The position numbers were made by a program, and so were the translations under genes. This document shows, one piece after another, positions 16,229 to 24,703 of a DNA stretch of 64,000 bases. Under the pieces are notes generated by a model. That model searched no databases. It had not been told where the DNA came from and saw only the letters and a list, made by a program, of their open reading frames with translations. Numbering within the stretch: the stretch's first letter is position 1; every line of letters begins with the position of its first letter. Source of the DNA: Nitrospirota bacterium (GTDB lineage Bacteria; Nitrospirota; Nitrospiria; SBBL01; JAADHI01); contig JAJDBW010000010.1 of assembly GCA_029261155.1 (NCBI GenBank), positions 48,686-112,685 of the forward strand, in the 5' to 3' direction.

Positions 16229-17125
16229 GTGGATAAGAAGGGCTTTCAAATCGGCATGGTGGGCCTGGGGCGCATGGGAGCTAACATGGCTCGGCGATTA
16301 AAGGATGAAGGTTATACGCTCAGCGCCGTCTACGACATCGACTCGAAAAAATCGAAGGCCTTGGCGGGAGAACTCTGTTGCACCTGCGCCGCGACGCCAG
16401 CCGAAGCGGCTGAATCCTCGAATACGGTATTTACCGTGACCTCGGACGATGCCTCAATGCGCGTCATTTTTTCATCCTCCGATCCTAAGAGTTTGATGGC
16501 CTTCGCGAAAGACCGGCTTTTTATCAACTGCGCGACCCTGACTCCAGCGGTTCATGTCGAAATTGAAGACTTGGTCCGGGCGAAGGGCGGAGAATGCCTG
16601 GAGGCCTGCATGGCGAGCAGCATTCCGCAGGCCCGTGAAGGGACGCTTTATCTCATGTGCGGCGGCAAACGGGAAAATTTCGACTGCGCCGCGCCTTTGC
16701 TTCAATCTCTCGGAAAGACGATTCGCTACATCGGCGGCGCGGGTGAGGCCGCCAAGGTGAAGGCCCTGGTGAACATGGTGATGAATATGAACACGGCGGC
16801 CTTGGCCGAGGGTCTGGGGCTCGGTGCGGCCTTGGGATTGGATCTCACCCTGCTGCGCGAGATTTTTTCACAAACGGGCGCGGCTTCTCGTGTACTCGAA
16901 ACGGACGGCGTGGACATGCAGGACCGGGAGCACGACTGTTATTTTTCCGCCGAACACGCGGCCAAAGATTCCGGCATCGCCTTGCAGCTCGCGGAAGATC
17001 AGGGTCTTGACCTGCCTCTCGCGAAGGCGACCACTGCACAATACCGCCGTTTAGTTGAATTCGGGAAAAGCGCATTGGACAAGTCCGCCATCGCCGAACT
17101 GACCTTTCCGGGGCGAAGGTCCTAA
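16229..17125 (+). CDS. NAD(P)-dependent beta-hydroxyacid dehydrogenase (3-hydroxyisobutyrate dehydrogenase family)
   Basis: A 298-residue oxidoreductase. The N-terminal Rossmann motif GMVGLGRMGANMARRL binds the cofactor. The substrate-site region ECLEACMASSIPQAREGTLYLMCGG and the cofactor-side helix GGAGEAAKVKALVNMVMNMN, carrying the catalytic Lys, are conserved. The family includes 3-hydroxyisobutyrate, tartronate-semialdehyde and glyoxylate/succinate-semialdehyde reductases; the substrate cannot be decided here. A longer TTG-started frame exists at 16112, but GTG 16229 has GGGAGG nine bases upstream and gives the normal N-terminus. It is divergent from the MBL gene. Confidence 0.88.
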   Translation: MDKKGFQIGMVGLGRMGANMARRLKDEGYTLSAVYDIDSKKSKALAGELCCTCAATPAEAAESSNTVFTVTSDDASMRVIFSSSDPKSLMAFAKDRLFINCATLTPAVHVEIEDLVRAKGGECLEACMASSIPQAREGTLYLMCGGKRENFDCAAPLLQSLGKTIRYIGGAGEAAKVKALVNMVMNMNTAALAEGLGLGAALGLDLTLLREIFSQTGAASRVLETDGVDMQDREHDCYFSAEHAAKDSGIALQLAEDQGLDLPLAKATTAQYRRLVEFGKSALDKSAIAELTFPGRRS

Positions 17126-17204
17126 TCAGGCGGGATCAATAAAAGGACCGGTCAAGGCCTTAATCTCATCCTGGCAGACGCTTACGCGCATCCGCATGAG
17201 CTTC

Positions 17205-18194
17205 TTAGAAAGATCCGGTGCAGAACTTTTTAACTTCCTTCGCGGGCATGGTGTTGTCGCTGCGGTCTGGGTCGCAGCCAAGGGGGGCATCTTGGGGTGA
17301 ACCGGGGTTACAGGGGCCCATGATGCGTTCCGATTCGCTTACGTCGACATTGCCGACCGCGTGGCCGATTTCGTGGAGCAGCACCTTCGAACAACTTTTT
17401 ACATCGGAACTCGAATCCACCATGGTCAGGGGCCGTGCGCTGATGTTAATCTTGTGCGCCTTGCAGAGAGGTTGGGGTTCGGGGATGTAGCGTCCGACGG
17501 CCTCGCCGCTGCTCCTGAGCTGGTTGCCGAAGGGGAGGAAGAGAGCGGGGAGGGTCCCGGTGGGCGGCGGATAGCCGGGCTGCTTTTCCATGTCCTTGAC
17601 GATTTCGCAAAACTGAACCATGGTCTCCACTTTTTTGAATTTTTGTTCGTCTTCGTCGTAGAGCGGTGGAATCACACCGGCGCCTGTATTGAATTCCAAG
17701 GCCACATTGTGATTGCGCATAAAATTTTTCGCAAAGCCGATATTCTCCATTCGAAAATCGCTATCCCCTTGGCTATAAACCGCGATTTTATGCGTTTTGA
17801 GATCGGGACACTTGTGACAGAAGAGGGCTTTCCGGCCAGTGAGTGGCGTTTCTTGAGCTTGCATGTGTGATGCGTCTTCTCCGGACGGTGTGGCGTTGCC
17901 GGTCGTCATTGCCGCCTGCCTGCGTATTGTTGTGCCGGTGGAGGCGTTTTGCTGCGCGTTTTGAATCTTGTGGATTTTATGTGGTCTTGCCTGAATAGGC
18001 TTTGACGTCATAAGCGGTTCGGCGTGTTGTTCGCCCTTCCGATAAGACCTTTGGATAGACTGATTTCCCCGACAGCGATTGAGCGCTTGAATCGATTCCA
18101 TCCTGCTGCCTTGAATGGAAGAGGGCGTCATCCGCTGTTTTATGAAGGGCGTACCTATCCGGTGTTGTAGATCCTTTTGTCTGAATGCATACAT
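17205..18194 (-). CDS. Snapalysin-like zinc metalloprotease
   Basis: Up to 329 residues. The catalytic motif is LLHEIGHAVGNVD (His274, Glu275, His278, Asp284), that is HExxHxxGxxD with Asp as third ligand, as in snapalysins. It is followed by a likely Met-turn at Met292 (ERIMGP). Eight Cys (126, 129, 196, 244, 268, 295, 307, 325) may form disulfides. The first 120 residues are polar, Gln/Ser/Thr-rich and without an obvious signal peptide. No ribosome site marks the ATG at 18194, so the true start may be internal. It could be secreted by a leaderless route or loaded as a toxin; this is speculation. Confidence 0.65.
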   Translation of the reverse strand: MYAFRQKDLQHRIGTPFIKQRMTPSSIQGSRMESIQALNRCRGNQSIQRSYRKGEQHAEPLMTSKPIQARPHKIHKIQNAQQNASTGTTIRRQAAMTTGNATPSGEDASHMQAQETPLTGRKALFCHKCPDLKTHKIAVYSQGDSDFRMENIGFAKNFMRNHNVALEFNTGAGVIPPLYDEDEQKFKKVETMVQFCEIVKDMEKQPGYPPPTGTLPALFLPFGNQLRSSGEAVGRYIPEPQPLCKAHKINISARPLTMVDSSSDVKSCSKVLLHEIGHAVGNVDVSESERIMGPCNPGSPQDAPLGCDPDRSDNTMPAKEVKKFCTGSF

Positions 18195-18547
18195 TTGTTT
18201 TAAGTCTTAGAACGTCCTCTCAAAGACCGCGCGGCAGAATACCGCCACTGCACGTGATGAACCCAAGATGTCGTTACGGCATAATAACTGAATTGGGTTT
18301 GATTAAATTGAGGAGCCATCAAAATAAATATTTTATAAGCCAATTACATCGCTTTGGCAAGTTGTTGGGTTTCACCCTCGTAGGGTTTTAAAGCCTTTCA
18401 TCCTTACAAGAAGGCCTTTGTCTTTATTGCGCTTTCACTCGCATAGGCCGCGCCCAATTTCCAATTCTCTCGCGATTCATGTAAAATAAGAAGCTTTGTC
18501 GAACGGTTTTTAATGGCAATGACGGGAAGGCCCAAAGGGATCTGTGC
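18195..18547 (+). other. Gene-free 353-base intergenic region
   Basis: It separates two divergently transcribed genes. No coding frame with a ribosome site or family resemblance is visible; an open frame at 18185-18391 has random-looking composition. A weak promoter-like pair is TTCCAA, 17 bases, then TAAAAT near 18483, ahead of the MscS-like gene. Nothing else could be identified. Confidence 0.5.
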
Positions 18548-19381
18548 ATGGACAAAAATAAAATTATCGACGATTTATTTCGGATTCTGAATCACTTTAA
18601 AGAAAGCGTGTTTGCCTTCTTGCCCCAATTGGTTGGCGCCTTATTCATTTTATTGCTGGGCGTTTTGGTGGCCCACTTTGTCCGCGCCTTGGTCGTTCGC
18701 TTCATCCATCAACTGCCTCGACTGATTCCCAATCAAAAAATCCGCGCAAGCTTTAAGACCTACATCGACCAAAAGCCCATTACCCAAGTATTGGGGGGCG
18801 TCCTGTATTGGATTCTCATCCTTTTTTTCCTTACGGTTGCCACGGAGACACTCGGTTTGCCGGTGGTGACGACCTGGCTCAGTGGCTTGGTGGGCTACAT
18901 GCCCAAGATCTTGTCGGCGATCTTAATCGGCATCGCCGGGGTGGCCGGCGGCGCCCTGCTTCGGGATTTTACCCGCTCGGCCGTGCAGTCGGCCGGAATG
19001 GCCTATGGCACTTTCTTGGGGAAAGTCGTTCAGTTCGCTGTGCTCCTCGTGACCTTGCTGATTGGTGTCGACTTGATTGGGATCGACATCGGCCTGCTAG
19101 AAAGCTTGGTCATGATCGCAATCGGCTCCTTGTTTTTGGGCGCGGCCTTGTCTTTTGGACTCGGCGCCCAATCCTCAGTCAAAAATATTCTTGCCGCTTA
19201 CTACCTGCAAAAGGCCTATAAAATTGGAGACCGCATTCGCATCGAAAACCGCGAAGGACGGATCGTCGATATCACCCCGCTTGCCGTGATTCTTGAGTCT
19301 GAAGAGGGGCGTATCTATATTCCGGCTCAGCAGTTCAACCAAGCCACATCTATTTTAATGCCAAGAGACGATGCCCGATGA
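18548..19381 (+). CDS. Mechanosensitive-channel-like membrane protein (conserved TM-helix/MscS family)
   Basis: A 277-residue protein with about four to five membrane segments: near residues 23-45, 85-105, 115-140 and 155-205. It ends in an MscS-like beta domain (GDRIRIENREGRIVDITPLAVILESEEGRIYIPAQQF). The pattern matches small MscS relatives with repeated conserved TM helices. It likely relieves membrane tension or conducts ions at the inner membrane. Its stop overlaps the start of the next gene (ATGA), so it is coupled to the MgtE-like pair. Confidence 0.8.
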   Translation: MDKNKIIDDLFRILNHFKESVFAFLPQLVGALFILLLGVLVAHFVRALVVRFIHQLPRLIPNQKIRASFKTYIDQKPITQVLGGVLYWILILFFLTVATETLGLPVVTTWLSGLVGYMPKILSAILIGIAGVAGGALLRDFTRSAVQSAGMAYGTFLGKVVQFAVLLVTLLIGVDLIGIDIGLLESLVMIAIGSLFLGAALSFGLGAQSSVKNILAAYYLQKAYKIGDRIRIENREGRIVDITPLAVILESEEGRIYIPAQQFNQATSILMPRDDAR

Positions 19382-20235
19382 GCAGCGAGCAGGTCCTTGC
19401 CCACCGTTTTGCGAAAGCCCATCCCACCGATGTGGCGAAAAGGCTGGAAGTTCTTGCGACACCCGATGTGGCGGCTTTTCTCGAAATACTCCACCCCGGC
19501 TTGGCTGCGAAGATCCTTCAATTGATGATGCCGCTAAAAGCCATTGCCGTGCTCGACCGTTTGGAGATAAAAAAAACTGCCGAGATCGTCACAGAAATTC
19601 CCGTCGAAATTGGGGCGGTCCTCTTGGGACGATTGAAACCATCGAAACGCGCCGCCCTTTTCGACAAGCTGCCGGATGAAATATCCAAATCCCTAGAGCT
19701 TTTGCTTCACTATTCGGAAAACACCGCTGGAGCGCTGATGAATCCTCAAACCTTTAGCCTCTTCGACGATTTAACGGCCAAGGAAGCGCTGGCCTTAATT
19801 TTAAAAAACCCCAAACATCTTTATTATCATATCCCGGTGACGGACAGGGCTCAGCATTTTTTAGGCATGACGGATACGCGCGAACTGATGCTGGCAGAAG
19901 CCGATCGACATGTTTCGGTCCTCACCCATGCGGGTGTCGGACAGCTGTCCCCGACCTTGAGTAGGCAGGGCATTTTGTCGCACCCCGATTGGCAGCTTTA
20001 TCATGAATTACCGGTTGTTGATGAAAACGGACTCTTCCTCGGTGTGATTGATTATCAGACCCTTCGCCGTCTCGAAATGGAGGCACAGGCCGAACAGGCG
20101 GGTGGGCCTGCGCACGATGCGGGAAGAGTTCTGGGTGAACTCTATTGGATTGGTCTCTCGGCCTTTTTCAAAGGGGCGGCATCCATTGTGAATCCAGATC
20201 AGAAAACAGATGACCTGGATAAAGGAGGATCTTGA
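19378..20235 (+). CDS. MgtE N-domain/CBS protein lacking the membrane channel domain
   Basis: 285 residues resembling only the cytosolic half of the MgtE Mg2+ channel. Helical superhelix repeats come first (AKRLEVLATPDVAAFLEIL, LLGRLKPSKRAALFDKLP), then two CBS-like segments (about 125-230). No hydrophobic pore helices follow. It overlaps the MscS-like gene by four bases and directly precedes full-length mgtE, whose ribosome site lies inside its last codons. It may be a Mg2+ or nucleotide sensor acting on MgtE or the channel. Partial duplication of mgtE is the likely origin. Confidence 0.75.
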   Translation: MSSEQVLAHRFAKAHPTDVAKRLEVLATPDVAAFLEILHPGLAAKILQLMMPLKAIAVLDRLEIKKTAEIVTEIPVEIGAVLLGRLKPSKRAALFDKLPDEISKSLELLLHYSENTAGALMNPQTFSLFDDLTAKEALALILKNPKHLYYHIPVTDRAQHFLGMTDTRELMLAEADRHVSVLTHAGVGQLSPTLSRQGILSHPDWQLYHELPVVDENGLFLGVIDYQTLRRLEMEAQAEQAGGPAHDAGRVLGELYWIGLSAFFKGAASIVNPDQKTDDLDKGGS

Positions 20236-20236
20236 A

Positions 20237-21553
20237 ATGGCGCAGGCGATGCTGAAAGCGGATCAGGTTTTGATCCATGGGTTTTTTGAACGGTATCCGA
20301 GTGAAGCGGCAGGGCACTTGGATCGATTGCCCGCAAAAGAAGTGCTGCGTTTACTTCGCGCCGAGTCGCCATCGATCTCGGCGAAGCTTTTTATCCATTT
20401 GAATCCGGAGCTTGCCGACAAGGTGCTTGCGCAGATGGACGAAACCTTATTCTCCAATCTGTTTACGACCCTCGATCCAGTGCATGGCGCGGTTATTCTT
20501 TCGCGATTGGATGAGGACTTGATCCAAAACCGCTTGGGCTTGCTTCCGGACAAGTTGGCGAAGGAATATCGTGACCTCATGCGCTATCCTCCCGAAACCG
20601 CGGGCTATCTCATGGATCCACGTGTGGCAACCTTTAATGCAGACAATACCATTGAAGAAGTGCTAACCATCATACGAACGATTGCACAGCGGCGTATTAT
20701 CGATATTTGCGTGGTGGACGAAGACGGCATCCTGATCGGTATTGTGCCTTTGCAACAGGTCGCCGTCGCACAGCCGACACAGCGATTGGAAGAACTGCTC
20801 CAACGGGACCCCGTAACGGTGAATATGCTCGATCCGAAGGAGGATGTCGTTCAACTCTTGGAAGAGCGTAAATTGGCGACGCTCCCCGTGGTTAATTTAG
20901 ATGGAAAACTACTGGGTGTCATTCGCCACGATGCCCTGGTTTCCGTTGCCCAACAGGAAGCGAGCCAAGATCTGCTCGCCATGTTCGGCGCAGGCCGGGA
21001 CGAGCGGGCTCTTTCGAAGGTCTCCTTCGCGATTCTAAAACGCCTCCCTTGGCTTCAGGTCAATCTCGCAACGGCTTTTCTGGCGGCAACGGTTGTGGGG
21101 CTCTTCGAGGACACCATCGCCAAGTTTACGGCCCTGGCTATTTTTTTACCTGTGGTTGCAGGGCAGTCCGGTAACACCGGTTCCCAGGCGCTGGCCGTGA
21201 CGATGCGGGGTCTGGCCTTGAGAGAGATCCGCAGCCGTCATTGGTTACAGGTCGCGGGCAAAGAAGTCGCAGTCGGATTTATCAACGGGGTCGCCATCGC
21301 CCTCACCACGGGGCTCATCGTCTACTGGTGGATGTCTTCCCTTGGGCTCGCCTTGGTCATCGCCGCTTCCATGGTGTTCTCCATGGTCATCGCAGGTCTG
21401 TCGGGTGCGATTATTCCAGTGATTCTTCAGTCCATTGGGCAGGACCCAGCACAGTCCTCATCTATTATCTTGACGACTGTAACCGACATCGTCGGCTTTA
21501 TGAGCTTCTTAGGCTTGGCCACTTTGTTTGCGAGCCTCTTACAAGTTTCTTAG
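20237..21553 (+). CDS. mgtE: Magnesium transporter MgtE
   Basis: A 438-residue Mg2+ channel. The N-terminal superhelical domain (1-120) and CBS pair (about 120-245) form the cytosolic Mg2+ gate. The pore domain has about five membrane helices and the signature PVVAGQSGNTGSQALAVTMRGLA. ATG 20237 follows AAAGGAGG by eight bases; an in-frame ATG at 20210 lies inside the previous gene. It is encoded directly after a membrane-less paralogue. Confidence 0.93.
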   Translation: MAQAMLKADQVLIHGFFERYPSEAAGHLDRLPAKEVLRLLRAESPSISAKLFIHLNPELADKVLAQMDETLFSNLFTTLDPVHGAVILSRLDEDLIQNRLGLLPDKLAKEYRDLMRYPPETAGYLMDPRVATFNADNTIEEVLTIIRTIAQRRIIDICVVDEDGILIGIVPLQQVAVAQPTQRLEELLQRDPVTVNMLDPKEDVVQLLEERKLATLPVVNLDGKLLGVIRHDALVSVAQQEASQDLLAMFGAGRDERALSKVSFAILKRLPWLQVNLATAFLAATVVGLFEDTIAKFTALAIFLPVVAGQSGNTGSQALAVTMRGLALREIRSRHWLQVAGKEVAVGFINGVAIALTTGLIVYWWMSSLGLALVIAASMVFSMVIAGLSGAIIPVILQSIGQDPAQSSSIILTTVTDIVGFMSFLGLATLFASLLQVS

Positions 21554-21646
21554 CTTGCGTCAATAAGCGCTATTCCGTCGATCTTTATTCGTCCGACTTT
21601 CTATAAGTTTTATTTTTGGATAAAGCGGCTGGGCCATCAAAGGTCC

Positions 21647-21685
21647 AGCCCCCGTCCTAGGATCGGCCTGAATAAGACGGGGGCT
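21647..21685. terminator. Bidirectional terminator between mgtE and mscS
   Basis: Inverted repeat AGCCCCCGTC (21647-21656) and GACGGGGGCT (21676-21685), 10 paired bases with a 19-base loop. It lies between convergent genes. A smaller hairpin (GGCTGG and CCAGCC) precedes it. Confidence 0.6.
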
Positions 21686-21706
21686 CAACCGGTGTTGGCA
21701 TGTGCC

Positions 21707-22528
21707 TTAAGCGGCTTTTTTGCCTGACTCGAAGAGGTGCACATCTCGCTGAGGATAAGGAATGCTGATGCCGTTCGCGTCAAACACCACCTTTATTTTT
21801 TCGAGTAAGTCGAAGCGGGTGGGCCAGTAGTTCGCGGTGTTTACCCATGGGCGGACGACCAGGTTAATACTACTGTCTCCGAGTTCTCCAACGGCGACGA
21901 TGGCTGGCGGGTCCTTAAGAATTCGATCTTCTGTTCTGATGATTCCTTCGAGGATTTCCTTCGCTTTCCGGATATCGTCGTCGTATCCGATACCAATGAT
22001 AAGATCGATTCGCCGGGTCGGCAAAGCACTGACATTGACGATGGTCCCGCCGTAGATCTGCGCGTTGGGAATCGTAATCTCTTGGTTGTCAGGGGTATGC
22101 ATTTTTGTATTAAAGACGGTGATCGCGTCTACAACACCGCTACTGCCGCCGACATGGATGAAGTCGCCAATTTTGAAGGGTTTGAAAAAAATGAGCATGA
22201 CCCCGGCCGCAAAATTGGATAGCGTACTTTGAAGCGATAGGCCGATGGCCAGGCCGGCCGCTCCAAATATGGCAAGCGCGGAGGTGGTATTCACCCCAAG
22301 CTGACCTAAGGCCATGATGACCACGGTGACGAGTAGTGCGGCATAGGCAACGCTGGAGAGAAAATTTTTGAGTATGGTGTCGACGCCGCCTTTTTCCATA
22401 ACACGTTGAAGCCCTTTTACAATGAGCTTCGATATGATTTTACCGATGACATAAATCAGCAGGGCGCCGACTATGTTGATGCTCCAGACGAGCACATAGT
22501 CGTCAATAAATTGGTTTACGTTTTCCAT
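21707..22528 (-). CDS. mscS: Small-conductance mechanosensitive channel MscS
   Basis: A 273-residue MscS of typical length. It has three N-terminal membrane helices; the pore helix carries the Gly/Ala pattern AIFGAAGLAIGLSLQSTLSNFAAG. The beta domain (GDFIHVGGSSGVVDAITVFNTKMHTPDNQEITIPNA) and C-terminal vestibule follow. It opens under membrane tension to release solutes on hypo-osmotic shock. I choose ATG 22528, because GAGGAG lies nine bases upstream and abuts the alternative ATG at 22537. Confidence 0.93.
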   Translation of the reverse strand: MENVNQFIDDYVLVWSINIVGALLIYVIGKIISKLIVKGLQRVMEKGGVDTILKNFLSSVAYAALLVTVVIMALGQLGVNTTSALAIFGAAGLAIGLSLQSTLSNFAAGVMLIFFKPFKIGDFIHVGGSSGVVDAITVFNTKMHTPDNQEITIPNAQIYGGTIVNVSALPTRRIDLIIGIGYDDDIRKAKEILEGIIRTEDRILKDPPAIVAVGELGDSSINLVVRPWVNTANYWPTRFDLLEKIKVVFDANGISIPYPQRDVHLFESGKKAA

Positions 22529-22550
22529 GGAATGCATCTCCTCGATAAAG

Positions 22551-22581
22551 CGGGGAAGGGTAATGGATTTACCCTTCCCCG
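22551..22581. terminator. Strong hairpin between mscL and mscS
   Basis: A perfect 13-base stem (22551-22563 with 22569-22581) and a 5-base loop. It sits just after the mscL stop on the minus strand. The longer T-run (TTTTTT) is on the plus-strand side; on the minus side the tail is only CTTTAT. It likely limits read-through from mscL into mscS. Confidence 0.55.
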
Positions 22582-22594
22582 TTCGGTTTTTTAT

Positions 22595-23041
22595 CTATGC
22601 CGCCGCCAACACGGAGGTGCAATGTGCGCAGCGTTTAGCGGGTATCGGAATCTCGGACAGGCATTCCGGACATTTTTTTGTGGTGGGCTCGGCCGCCGGT
22701 TTTTCCGCTTCCTTCTTCTTGGCCTTGTTCATCGCATTGACCACCATGAAGATCGCGAAAGCGATGATGGTAAAATCAACCACGGTGTTGATGAAGAGAC
22801 CGTATCGAAGAACAGGCTCGCCCGCTTTTTCTGCCAAGGCGAGTGAGTCATAGCTGCCCGAGCCCAGATTGATATAGAGGCTCGAAAAATCGACCCCGCC
22901 CATCAGCAGGCCGATGGGCGGCATCAGGACGTCTTTCACAAATGAAGCGATGATTTTCCCGAAGGCGCCGCCGATGACAATCCCCACGGCCATGTCGACG
23001 ACGTTTCCGCGCATTGCAAATGCTTTGAATTCTTTTAACAA
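22595..23041 (-). CDS. mscL: Large-conductance mechanosensitive channel MscL with C-terminal zinc ribbon
   Basis: 148 residues. The MscL core is clear: [26 protein letters not shown] (first helix and pore), then the second helix about 82-104. After a Lys/Glu-rich linker a four-Cys ribbon follows (Cys124, 127, 138, 141; CxxC-x10-CxxC) that standard MscL lacks. The start is TTG 23041, with AAGGAG upstream (AAAGGAGATGCACC-TTG). A longer frame at 23071 would run through the ribosome site. It would act as the last-resort tension valve; the ribbon could sense Zn2+ or redox state or bind partners, which is inference. Confidence 0.88.
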   Translation of the reverse strand: MLKEFKAFAMRGNVVDMAVGIVIGGAFGKIIASFVKDVLMPPIGLLMGGVDFSSLYINLGSGSYDSLALAEKAGEPVLRYGLFINTVVDFTIIAFAIFMVVNAMNKAKKKEAEKPAAEPTTKKCPECLSEIPIPAKRCAHCTSVLAAA

Positions 23042-23103
23042 GGTGCATCTCCTTTCAACGATCCCTCTCAACCTTCAAGTGAGATGAGCGAGAGACTTGT
23101 TTT

Positions 23104-23844
23104 TTAGAACGTCGCCAAAATAGAGACCCCGAGGATGGTATCGGTGGTGTCTTTGGCGGGTGTTGCGATCACCGGAACATTGTCATAGCGCACCTCATAA
23201 CTCGTTTTTAATGAAAAATACTGATTCAAAGACGAGATAATGGCCGTGACGGAATTCACATTGTAGTTGTCGCTGTTGTCGAAATCGTGAAGATATTCGA
23301 CAGATTGGAGGAACTTATTGGTCTCCGTGAAGTCATAGCCGTACTCACCGAAAACACGACCTCTGGCATAGTCGGCATCTGTTTTTGGGACGGTTCTATA
23401 TTCTTCTGAGACATAATCCACACCGGCTTCCGTTTTTAGGAAATGTTTGGGACCGACGAAAATTTTATAACCGACAGCAGGACCAACATAGTACCGCGCG
23501 TCAATGCCGGCAAATAGATCTTTTAGCCAGCCTGCAATAAGCGCCGCATAGACCCGTTCCGAAATCAGGTGATCGACGCGCAGTTCGGTCATGTAACTTT
23601 CGGCGGTCTTGATTCCGGAGGTTTCTCCTGTAAGGACGCCGACCTTCCAGGTGCCTGCGGTTTTCTCGCTAAAGTTGTATTGTAGTTTGTTTTTAATGGA
23701 AAGGGTCGAAACCTCGGTGTTGCCGCCGGTATCGACATAGGAGAGTTCCCCGCTGTCTTTCCATTTTTTTTCTGCGGCCTGAACACTTACCGAAAAGACG
23801 AACAAGGATAAAATAACCAGACTGCCTATCTTCATTTTTTTCAT
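23104..23844 (-). CDS. DUF481 outer-membrane beta-barrel protein
   Basis: 246 residues with a signal peptide (IGSLVILSLFVFSVSVQA, cut after QAA) and alternating beta strands ending in LGVSILATF, an outer-membrane C-terminal Phe. WKDSGELSYVDTGGNTEVSTLSIKNKLQY is typical of DUF481 (YdiY-like, salt-induced) proteins. The ATG follows GGAGGG. Its place beside mscL, mscS and mgtE suggests an osmotic or ionic role at the outer membrane. Confidence 0.85.
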   Translation of the reverse strand: MKKMKIGSLVILSLFVFSVSVQAAEKKWKDSGELSYVDTGGNTEVSTLSIKNKLQYNFSEKTAGTWKVGVLTGETSGIKTAESYMTELRVDHLISERVYAALIAGWLKDLFAGIDARYYVGPAVGYKIFVGPKHFLKTEAGVDYVSEEYRTVPKTDADYARGRVFGEYGYDFTETNKFLQSVEYLHDFDNSDNYNVNSVTAIISSLNQYFSLKTSYEVRYDNVPVIATPAKDTTDTILGVSILATF

Positions 23845-23925
23845 GCGATTCCCTCCAGTTAAACTAAATTTGAATGGTTAATGTTCAATGCGCCATCGCA
23901 TTGAAGGGTTTGCCCTAATACATTA

Positions 23926-24366
23926 TTAATCGGGTTTTTCCTTTTTTTTGGGGGTCGAAGATTGTGGAAAATCGACCCGGATTGAAGGTGAAACATAGAT
24001 ACGGTCGCTCAATACTTCGTGAATGGCTATTTTTAGGTCGGGAGAGGCCGCCGTTTTTGAAACGAAGGCGGATGCGCCCAATTCAAAAGCCATCACAATG
24101 TAGGCCAAATCCGTATCGATTGTAAAAACAATGACTTTTGCGCGGCATGTCATTTTTTGAAGTTGTTCTAGGGCGCTGAAGGTTTTCATGCTTGTCTTTG
24201 ATAGGTCCAGAACAATAAGGTCGGGATCGTTTTTTTTTGCGGCGGCCATCAGGTCCTCTATCGTCTTGACGGTTCCGACAATCTCGAAATCCGTTTTCAA
24301 ATGACTGGTCAATCCTTCAAGGACCATTGGATGGTCGTCGGCCAATATAATCCGTGGACGACTCAT
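23926..24366 (-). CDS. Receiver-domain-only response regulator (NarL-type, no DNA-binding domain)
   Basis: 146 residues. The start ATG 24366 gives MSRPRIILADDHPMVLEGL, parallel to the next regulator, with AAGG upstream. A longer frame to 24498 looks like leader. The acidic pocket (ADDH), phospho-acceptor Asp (LIVLDLS) and later Thr and Lys positions (FTIDTD, VSKTAAS) are kept. The protein stops where a LuxR-type helix-turn-helix should follow, ending in a Lys/Pro tail. It is a paralogue of the neighbour, perhaps a phosphate sink or protein-protein regulator; a truncated gene is the alternative. Confidence 0.8.
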   Translation of the reverse strand: MSRPRIILADDHPMVLEGLTSHLKTDFEIVGTVKTIEDLMAAAKKNDPDLIVLDLSKTSMKTFSALEQLQKMTCRAKVIVFTIDTDLAYIVMAFELGASAFVSKTAASPDLKIAIHEVLSDRIYVSPSIRVDFPQSSTPKKKEKPD

Positions 24367-24703
24367 GGTCCGACCTTGCGAGACTTCCAAGGTGCTCGAT
24401 ACCGACTCAAGCCCTTTTTTTCGCATCTGGCGGCTTCTTTCTTCAATCGGCTTATCCCCAAGAAATTGTTTCTCTGAAGCTGCTATGGATTTTAGCAAGC
24501 GCGAAGCGATTGGGGCAACTCGTGTATTTACGGGTTTTTAGAAGAATTTTTACGAGGATGATCCTTGGTATGGGGAATGAAGATCTGGTCGTATTTTGAA
24601 TTGGCTGGGCTGTTTTGGCCTTGTCTTTGTTGTTGCAGTGTTAAAGCCGGGTCATGATCGACGGTCTGATCAGTGAGAGGGCCTCGGCGAATGTGAGGTG
24701 GCC

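Noticed and set aside
13494..18194. Prophage or integrative element in the accessory stretch
   Set aside because: No integrase, phage structural gene, tRNA-end duplication or terminal repeats are visible.
18185..18391. 68-residue plus-strand frame upstream of the MscS-like gene
   Set aside because: No ribosome site, no recognisable fold and composition like translated intergenic DNA.
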